The position numbers and the translations under genes were made by a program. A model generated the notes under the pieces. It worked only from the letters and a program-made list of their open reading frames with translations, searched no databases and was not told the DNA's origin. From NCBI RefSeq assembly GCF_001653715.1, contig NZ_LWHQ01000015.1, positions 138,689-202,688 of the forward strand: DNA of 64,000 nucleotides, read 5' to 3'. Shown here piece after piece: positions 58,881-64,000 of the stretch (positions within the stretch are counted from its first letter, which is position 1; each line of letters starts with the position of its first letter). The DNA is from Methylobacterium platani. Lineage in GTDB: Bacteria; Pseudomonadota; Alphaproteobacteria; Rhizobiales; Beijerinckiaceae.

Positions 58881-58997
58881 GGGGTATCCCCGGGTTCGTC
58901 GTTGAAGACATCTGGAGAATGAGCGATCCATGGATGCGCCGATAGGCGCCGGATCTGGACGCACCGTCTCGCCGGTGGAACGCAGGAGCCTGGAATC

Positions 58998-59897
58998 GTG
59001 GACCTGCTCGCGCTCGCCGACTTCACCCTCGTCGCCCGCCACGGCGGGTTCGGCCGCGCCGCCCGCGCCGCGGACCGGCCGAAGGCGACCCTGTCGCGCC
59101 GGGTCGCGGAACTGGAGGAGAGCCTGAACCTCCGCCTGTTCGAGCGCGGGGCCCGGGCGTTGGCGCTGACCGAGGAGGGCCGGGCGCTCTACGAGCGCGC
59201 CGGGGCCCTGCTGACCGAGCTCGACGAGACGGCGGCGGCGATCGCCGCGGGCGGACGCCGCGCGCGGGGCCGGCTGCGGATCAGCGCGCCGCTCCTCTTC
59301 GCCCAGACCGCGATGGGCAAGGTCGCCGCGTCCTTCGCCCTGGCCCATCCGGACATCCGCCTCGCGGTCACGACGGAGGACCGGGCCGTCGACATGATCG
59401 AGGAGGGCTACGACCTGGTGATCCGGGTCGACCCGGCCCCGGACGAGCGCCTGGTCGGGCGGTCCTTCCTGCGCGATCGCATCGTCGTGGTGGCGAGTCC
59501 GGAGCTGGCACGGCCGGACGGGGGTGCGCCGGTGCCGGCGGTCATCCGCGGCGCGGGCGGGCCGGACGAGACCTGGACCGACGGGACCTGGATCCTCGCG
59601 GGCGGTGCCCGCCTCGCCGTCGCGCCGGTCCTGGCGCTGTCGTCGCTCGCGATGGTGCGCGACGCGGTCCGGGCCGGAATCGGGGTCGCGCGCCTGCCGG
59701 TCTCGCTCGCCGCCCACGACCTCGCCGCCGGGCGGCTGGTCCTCTGGGGCGACGTCGCGGGATCGGACATCGCCCTGTGGGCGCTCTACCCGTCGCGGCG
59801 GCTGCTGAACGCCCGGGTCTCCGCCTTCCTGGATCACCTGAAGCGGACGTTCCCGACGGGCGCGCCGGAGGAGCTGGCGGCCTATATGGCCGGGTGA
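58998..59897 (+). CDS. LysR-family transcriptional regulator
   Basis: This 299-residue regulator has the winged helix-turn-helix at residues 1-60 (LLALADFTLVARHGGFGRAARAADRPKATLSRRVAELEESL) and a periplasmic-binding-like effector domain. It starts at GTG 58998 with GGAG 10 bases upstream. LysR proteins usually control the divergent neighbour, here the NmrA-like gene. No clear T-N11-A operator stands out in the 117-bp gap. The inducer is unknown. Confidence 0.88.
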   Translation: MDLLALADFTLVARHGGFGRAARAADRPKATLSRRVAELEESLNLRLFERGARALALTEEGRALYERAGALLTELDETAAAIAAGGRRARGRLRISAPLLFAQTAMGKVAASFALAHPDIRLAVTTEDRAVDMIEEGYDLVIRVDPAPDERLVGRSFLRDRIVVVASPELARPDGGAPVPAVIRGAGGPDETWTDGTWILAGGARLAVAPVLALSSLAMVRDAVRAGIGVARLPVSLAAHDLAAGRLVLWGDVAGSDIALWALYPSRRLLNARVSAFLDHLKRTFPTGAPEELAAYMAG

Positions 59898-59913
59898 GGA
59901 CGGCGCGCGGCGT

Positions 59914-60012
59914 CCGCGTTCCGAGGGTGAAGACGGCTCACGCCGCCCGCGTTCCGAGGGTGAAGACGGCTCACGCCGCCCGCGTTCCGAGGGTGAAGAC
60001 GGCTCACGCCGC
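59914..60012. repeat. Three tandem 33-bp repeats at the LysR / chemoreceptor junction
   Basis: A 33-bp unit starting CCGCGTTCCGAGGGTGAAGA occurs three times without spacing (59914, 59947, 59980), all exact. The last unit covers the stop and last codons of the chemoreceptor gene (AAGGCGGCGTGA on the minus strand), so each upstream unit is a copy of that gene end. This suggests slippage or unequal crossover from the receptor's 3' end. It lies between convergent genes. Confidence 0.85.
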
Positions 60013-61683
60013 CTTCACGGCCGCCAGGAAGCCGCCGACCTCGCGGGTGAGCCCGTCGGAGTGGCGCGCCAGGGTGAGCGCCGCGTCGAGGACCTGGCCG
60101 GCGGCGGCGCCGGTCTCCCCCGCCCCGCGGCGCAGGTCGCCCAGGGTCTCGGTGACGTGGCCGGTGCCCTGTGCCGCCTCGCCGACGCTGCGGGCGATCT
60201 CCCGCGTCGCCGCGCCCTGCTCCTCCATCACCGCGGCCGCGGCGGCCGCGGAGGCCGACATCTCGCCGATCACCCGGCCGATGCGCTGGATGTCGGCGAC
60301 CGCCGCCCGGGTCGCCGCCTGGATCGCCCCGACCTGCCCGGTGATCTCGGCCGTCGCCCGGGTGGTCTGCCCGGCAAGCGCCTTGACCTCGGCGGCGACG
60401 ACCGCGAAGCCGCGCCCGGCCGCTCCCGCCCGCGCCGCCTCGATGGTGGCGTTGAGCGCCAGGAGGTTGGTCTGGTCGGCGATGTCGGCGATCACCGAGA
60501 CGACGTGCTCGATGCGCTCGGCGGCGGCGGCCAGCGCGCCGACCGTGGCGTCGGTGCGGCCGGCATCCTCCACCGCTTGGCCGGCCATGTGCGAGGTCTG
60601 GGCGACCTGCTGCACGATCTCCTGGATCGCCGTCGTCATCTGCTCGCTCGCCGCCGCGACGGCGTGGACGTGGCCGGAGGTCCGCTGCGCCACGCCGGCC
60701 GCCGCATCGGTGCGCCCGGCCCCCGCCTCGGCCCCCGCCGCCATCGCGCGGGCGGCGGCCTCCATCGTGCCGGCGGCCCCGGCGAGATCGCCCGAGAGCC
60801 CCGCGACCTTGGCCTCGAAGGCCGTGGCGAGGCCGTCGACCAGGGCGGCGGCCTCGTTGCGCTCGCTCTCCTGCGCGGTCAGCCGGCGCATCGCGCCGGC
60901 GGAATCCTTGAACACCTGCAGGGCCCGGGCGAGCGCGCCGATCTCGTCCCGCCGCCCGGTGCCGGCGACGGCGACCGCGAGGTCACCGGCCGCCAAGTCG
61001 TTCATCGCCCGCGCCATCCGGGTCAGCGGCCGGGCGATGCCGAGCACCGCGATGGCGGCGAGGGCCGAGAAGGCGAGGAGGAGGCCGATGCCCGCAACCA
61101 GCGTCAGGCGCGCGGAGGTCGCGGCGGCGGCGGCCTGCGCGGCGTCCCGGGCGGCGGCGAGCTCCGCGAGGGTGCCCCGCACCCGGGCGTCGATGGCGGC
61201 GGCGGCCTTCGCCCGCCGGCCGGCATCCTGCTCGCTCGAGAGCGCGAAGGCGACGTCGGTCATGCCCTGCTGCGCATTGGCGACGACCTTGGCCGAGAAG
61301 GCGAGATACCCGGCGGCCTCCGCCCGGGCGGCCTCGTCCTGCGCGCGCTCCTCCGCGCTCTCGGCGAGCCCGACCAGCCGCTCGGCCTGCGCGGCCGCCA
61401 GCTCCTCCGCCGCCCGGTGCTGACGGGCCAGGGTCTGGCGGACCTCGTCGCTGCCCTCGATGATGACGCTGCGCTGGGCGATCGCCGCCTCGGCGACGGC
61501 GTTCGCCACCCGCAGGGCCGCCACCGCCCGGTTGGTGCGCACGTCGACGATCTCGCCCATCGTCCGGCCCATCGCGTCGAGGCCGTGGCGGGCGAGCCCG
61601 ACCAGGCCCAGCGCGACGAGGAGGACGAGCCCGGCCGGCAGGGCGAGCTTGGCGATGAGCTTGAGGTCGTTGAAGGCGCGCAT
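60004..61683 (-). CDS. Methyl-accepting chemotaxis protein
   Basis: This 559-residue chemoreceptor has a first transmembrane helix at about residues 10-32 ([19 protein letters not shown]), a helical periplasmic four-helix-bundle-type sensor to about 185, a second helix ([21 protein letters not shown]), a HAMP domain and a long signalling coiled coil. The hairpin tip is seen in [32 protein letters not shown]. The C-terminus has no CheR-tethering pentapeptide. The ATG at 61681-61683 is the family-like start. The ligand is unknown. Its 3' end is part of a 33-bp tandem repeat. Confidence 0.88.
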   Translation of the reverse strand: MRAFNDLKLIAKLALPAGLVLLVALGLVGLARHGLDAMGRTMGEIVDVRTNRAVAALRVANAVAEAAIAQRSVIIEGSDEVRQTLARQHRAAEELAAAQAERLVGLAESAEERAQDEAARAEAAGYLAFSAKVVANAQQGMTDVAFALSSEQDAGRRAKAAAAIDARVRGTLAELAAARDAAQAAAAATSARLTLVAGIGLLLAFSALAAIAVLGIARPLTRMARAMNDLAAGDLAVAVAGTGRRDEIGALARALQVFKDSAGAMRRLTAQESERNEAAALVDGLATAFEAKVAGLSGDLAGAAGTMEAAARAMAAGAEAGAGRTDAAAGVAQRTSGHVHAVAAASEQMTTAIQEIVQQVAQTSHMAGQAVEDAGRTDATVGALAAAAERIEHVVSVIADIADQTNLLALNATIEAARAGAAGRGFAVVAAEVKALAGQTTRATAEITGQVGAIQAATRAAVADIQRIGRVIGEMSASAAAAAAVMEEQGAATREIARSVGEAAQGTGHVTETLGDLRRGAGETGAAAGQVLDAALTLARHSDGLTREVGGFLAAVKAA

Positions 61684-62127
61684 GACCGGTCCCCGCCGCG
61701 GGACGGTCCCGGCCCGCACGGCCGCGCCCACCCGTCGAGCTTCGAAAGAGGTCAGGTAATCGGCGCCGGGTTAAGAAAATATTTTTGTATTTATCGGCAT
61801 CGACCGCGTGACGATTGTCGAGTGTCGAACAATGATCCGATGAGTTGTGAGCCGATGCGGGCTTGCACGATATTTCTACTTTCCGACATCGAATCCGGCA
61901 GCGGAGTGCATGCCCGGCGGCCAGGGACGGCGCGGGAAGACGGCCGCGTCGTCCTCCCGCGCCGGGACGCCCGCGTCGGGTCCCGGTCCGGGCGTCGCCG
62001 GGCCCAGCCGGCAAAGCTTTCTCGCACAAGCCGGATTCGACTTTCCGCCGAGTCGTTGGCGGTCGCCAAAGGGCGCCGGACGCGGTAGATCTGCCCGCAA
62101 TCAGTCAGAAGCGGGGGTATTCAGGCG
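61684..62127. other. 444-bp spacer with an AT-rich tract
   Basis: This lies between the chemoreceptor (leftward) and the 56-residue gene (rightward). Bases 61771-61800 are strongly AT-rich (long A and T runs) against a GC-rich background and probably hold the receptor promoter or an upstream activating region. I see no gene in the spacer. Confidence 0.4.
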
Positions 62128-62298
62128 ATGAGCGAAGCCACCGACCGGTTCAAGCGCGCGCCCAAGCGCAAGCCCGCGCAGGCGCGCACCCTCACGGTCT
62201 CGGCCGAGGCCAAGGCCGCCTACGAGAAGCTGATCCGCGAGAAGGAGGAACGCGAGGCCTATGCCCGCAACCTCCCGGCCGACCAGAGGCCGCGCTGA
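62128..62298 (+). CDS. 56-residue basic protein of unknown function
   Basis: An ATG at 62128 with GGGGG about 10 bases upstream opens a 57-codon frame ending at TGA 62296-62298. The product (MSEATDRFKRAPKRKPAQAR, then LTVSAEAKAAYEKLIREKEE with a short tail) is rich in Lys, Arg and Glu, with a basic N-terminus and a charged helix. Codon use shows third-position GC as in real genes. It may be a small nucleic-acid- or ribosome-associated protein, but I do not recognise it. Confidence 0.6.
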   Translation: MSEATDRFKRAPKRKPAQARTLTVSAEAKAAYEKLIREKEEREAYARNLPADQRPR

Positions 62299-62355
62299 GG
62301 GCTCCCCCGCCCTCCGCGCTCCTCACGGCCCGGCCGGTTCCTGCGCCTGCGCGTC

Positions 62356-63702
62356 CTACGCACCCTTGTCGAACGGGTTCTTCGAGGTCCGGAGCGACAG
62401 GCGGATCGGCACGCCCGGCAGCTCGAAGGCCTCGCGCAGGCTGTTGACGAGGTAGCGGGTGTAGGATTTCGGCAGCGCGTCGAGCTGGTTGCCGAACAGG
62501 GCGAAGTGCGGCGGGCGCGCCTTCACCTGCGTGGCGTAGCGGATCTTGATGCGCCGGCCGGACACCGCCGGCGGCGGGTTGGCCTGCGTCGCCTCGCTCA
62601 GCCACTGGTTGATCTTGGCGGTCGAGACGCGGCGGTTCCAGACCTCGGCGGTCGAGATCACCGCGTGCATCAGCCGGTCGATGCCATCCCCGGCGAGCCC
62701 CGAGAGTGGCACCACCGCGGCGCCGCGCACCTGCGGCAGCAGGCGGGTCGCCTTCTCCTTGAGGTCCTTCAGGAGCCCGGGCTGGTCGGCGACGAGGTCC
62801 CACTTGTTGAGGCCCATGACCAGGGCGCGGCCCTCCGACTCGACGAGGTCGACGATGGTCAGGTCCTGCTTCTCGAACGGGATCGTGGCGTCGAGGAGCA
62901 CCACCACCACTTCGGCGAAGCGCACCGCCCGCAACCCGTCGGAGACCGCGAGCTTCTCCAGCTTGTCGTCGATCCGGGCGCGGCGGCGCATGCCGGCGGT
63001 GTCGTGCAGCTTGATCCGCCGGCCGCGCCACTCCCAGTCCAGCGAGATCGAATCGCGGGTGATGCCGGCCTCGGGGCCGACGAGCAGCCGGTCCTCGCCG
63101 AGCATCCGGTTGATCAGCGTCGACTTGCCGGCATTCGGGCGGCCGACGATCGCGACCTTCAAGGGCCGGCCCTCGCCCCCCTCCTCGTCGTCCTCGTCGT
63201 CCTGCTCCGGCAGCACGGCCTCCAGCGCGTCGAGGAGGTCGCCCATGCCCTCGCCGTGCTCGGCCGAGACCGGCACCGGATCGCCCAGGCCCAGCGCGAA
63301 GGCCTCGTAGGCGCCGGCCATGCCGGCCCCGCCCTCGGCCTTGTTGGCGAGCAGGATGACGGGCTTGTCGGCGCGGCGGACCAGCTCGGCGAAGGGCTGG
63401 TCGGCCGGCAGCAGGCCGGCACGGGCGTCGATCACGAACAGGACCGCGTCGGCCTCGGCGATCGCCGCCTCGGTCTGGGCGCGCATGCGGCCGGCGAGCG
63501 AGTCGGCCTCGGCCTCCTCCAGCCCGGCGGTGTCGAGGATGCGGAAGCGCAGGTGGCCGAGGCGCACGTCGCCCTCGCGCCGGTCGCGGGTCACGCCCGG
63601 CCGGTCGTCGACCAGCGCCAGCTTGCGGCCGACGAGGCGGTTGAACAGCGTCGACTTGCCGACGTTGGGACGCCCGACGATCGCGACGATGGGCATCGAC
63701 AT
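62356..63702 (-). CDS. der: Ribosome-assembly GTPase Der
   Basis: This 448-residue double GTPase is needed for 50S ribosome assembly. G domain 1 starts [20 protein letters not shown] and includes DTAGLEE and LANKAE. G domain 2 (about 175-345) has [28 protein letters not shown] and NKWD. The C-terminal KH-like domain contains [20 protein letters not shown] and [20 protein letters not shown], typical of Der. An acidic linker ([13 protein letters not shown]) joins the two G domains. The start ATG is at 63700-63702. Confidence 0.95.
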   Translation of the reverse strand: MSMPIVAIVGRPNVGKSTLFNRLVGRKLALVDDRPGVTRDRREGDVRLGHLRFRILDTAGLEEAEADSLAGRMRAQTEAAIAEADAVLFVIDARAGLLPADQPFAELVRRADKPVILLANKAEGGAGMAGAYEAFALGLGDPVPVSAEHGEGMGDLLDALEAVLPEQDDEDDEEGGEGRPLKVAIVGRPNAGKSTLINRMLGEDRLLVGPEAGITRDSISLDWEWRGRRIKLHDTAGMRRRARIDDKLEKLAVSDGLRAVRFAEVVVVLLDATIPFEKQDLTIVDLVESEGRALVMGLNKWDLVADQPGLLKDLKEKATRLLPQVRGAAVVPLSGLAGDGIDRLMHAVISTAEVWNRRVSTAKINQWLSEATQANPPPAVSGRRIKIRYATQVKARPPHFALFGNQLDALPKSYTRYLVNSLREAFELPGVPIRLSLRTSKNPFDKGA

Positions 63703-63803
63703 GGAGGTCTTCCTGAAAATAGCAGCGGGCGGGCACGCCGCGAGGCGTGCCGCCCTGTCGTGGTGACGATGCGGGACGAGAAAGCCCCGCGCTCTTGGAT
63801 TCT

Positions 63804-64000
63804 CTAGCGCGTCGGCGCGGGAGCCGGCGCGTCCTCGTCGGCGCCCGGAGTCCGGGCCCCGTCCTTGGGGGTATCATGATCGGCGGCGTCGTGCTCGGGC
63901 GCAGGCGTTCCGAGGAAGGTCGGCGGCCGCGGCGCGGCGGGGGCCTGCGCCGCCGCCTCGGTCATCTGCACCGGACCGCCGGCCACCAGGCCGACATAGA
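63804..64000 (-). CDS. C-terminal end of an unidentified protein (cut by window end)
   Basis: A frame open from the right window edge ends at TAG 63804-63806. The visible 65 residues start [18 protein letters not shown] and run into a Pro/Ala/Asp-rich tail ([18 protein letters not shown]). In related genomes a TPR or tail-anchored protein commonly precedes der, but nothing here confirms that. It reads toward der with a 101-bp gap and may share its transcript. Confidence 0.45.
   Translation of the reverse strand, partial: YVGLVAGGPVQMTEAAAQAPAAPRPPTFLGTPAPEHDAADHDTPKDGARTPGADEDAPAPAPTR

Noticed and set aside
58881..59837. Long N-terminal extension of the NmrA-like gene
   Set aside because: It is antisense to the LysR gene and lacks any recognisable domain; the Rossmann motif begins right at ATG 58880.

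Overview
The window looks like chromosomal DNA of a Methylobacterium-type alphaproteobacterium (Rhizobiales). I infer this from the very high GC content, from alphaproteobacterial gene orders (mdh-sucCDAB-lpd, radA-cvpA-purF, ccmI/E/F/H), from many HWE-type histidine kinases, and from lineage-typical small families (DUF6894, and a GcrA-like Cys/His tail). I saw no rRNA, tRNA, CRISPR array or complete insertion sequence.

Layout. 0-10 kb: the end of an MFS exporter, a double-receiver response regulator, XerC, an aldose-epimerase-like protein, a DbpA-type DEAD-box helicase, a large double-hybrid sensor kinase and gluconokinase. 10.4-20.7 kb, minus strand: a TCA-cycle operon read mdh, sucC, sucD, sucA, sucB, an SDR oxidoreductase, lpdA. 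It supplies malate dehydrogenase, succinyl-CoA synthetase and the 2-oxoglutarate dehydrogenase complex, and has GC-rich hairpins in several gene junctions. 21-24 kb: a small accessory patch with a TetR regulator, a DUF533 protein, a frameshifted BrnT-like toxin with its HTH antitoxin, and a Uma2 nuclease-like protein. A duplicated Uma2/DUF533 junction flanks the toxin-antitoxin pair. 24-32 kb: an SLC13-type transporter, then cytochrome c maturation genes ccmI, ccmE, ccmF and ccmH with a translationally coupled S58-family peptidase. A nested pair of repeat elements splits ccmI from ccmE. 32-35.6 kb: a phytase-like autotransporter, CrcB and a SelT/W/H-type protein.

35.6-43.7 kb is a signalling block: two HWE histidine kinases, a stand-alone receiver, a CHASE3 class III nucleotide cyclase, a DUF6894 protein and a GcrA-tail protein. 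44-49.5 kb carries a Pit phosphate transporter, an AT-rich HEPN/Abi-like gene, a nucleotide-sugar epimerase, a tandem double TetR regulator and cytochrome b561. 49.7-54.4 kb is the conserved run radA-cvpA-purF-SDR. 54.7-64 kb carries a PAS-PAS-PAS-GGDEF-EAL protein, a short DHFR, a divergent NmrA-like/LysR pair, a chemoreceptor, a 56-residue basic protein, the GTPase Der, and the tail of an unidentified gene cut by the window end.

The least expected content is non-coding. There are at least four families of short palindromic intergenic elements. One is a 224-bp MITE-like element with a 9-bp target duplication, inserted inside another repeat. Another is a two-hairpin element whose two copies differ by compensatory base changes. 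The other points of interest are the broken BrnT module with its flanking duplication, the AT-rich Abi-like gene, the fused double TetR regulator, and the orphan GcrA-like tail.
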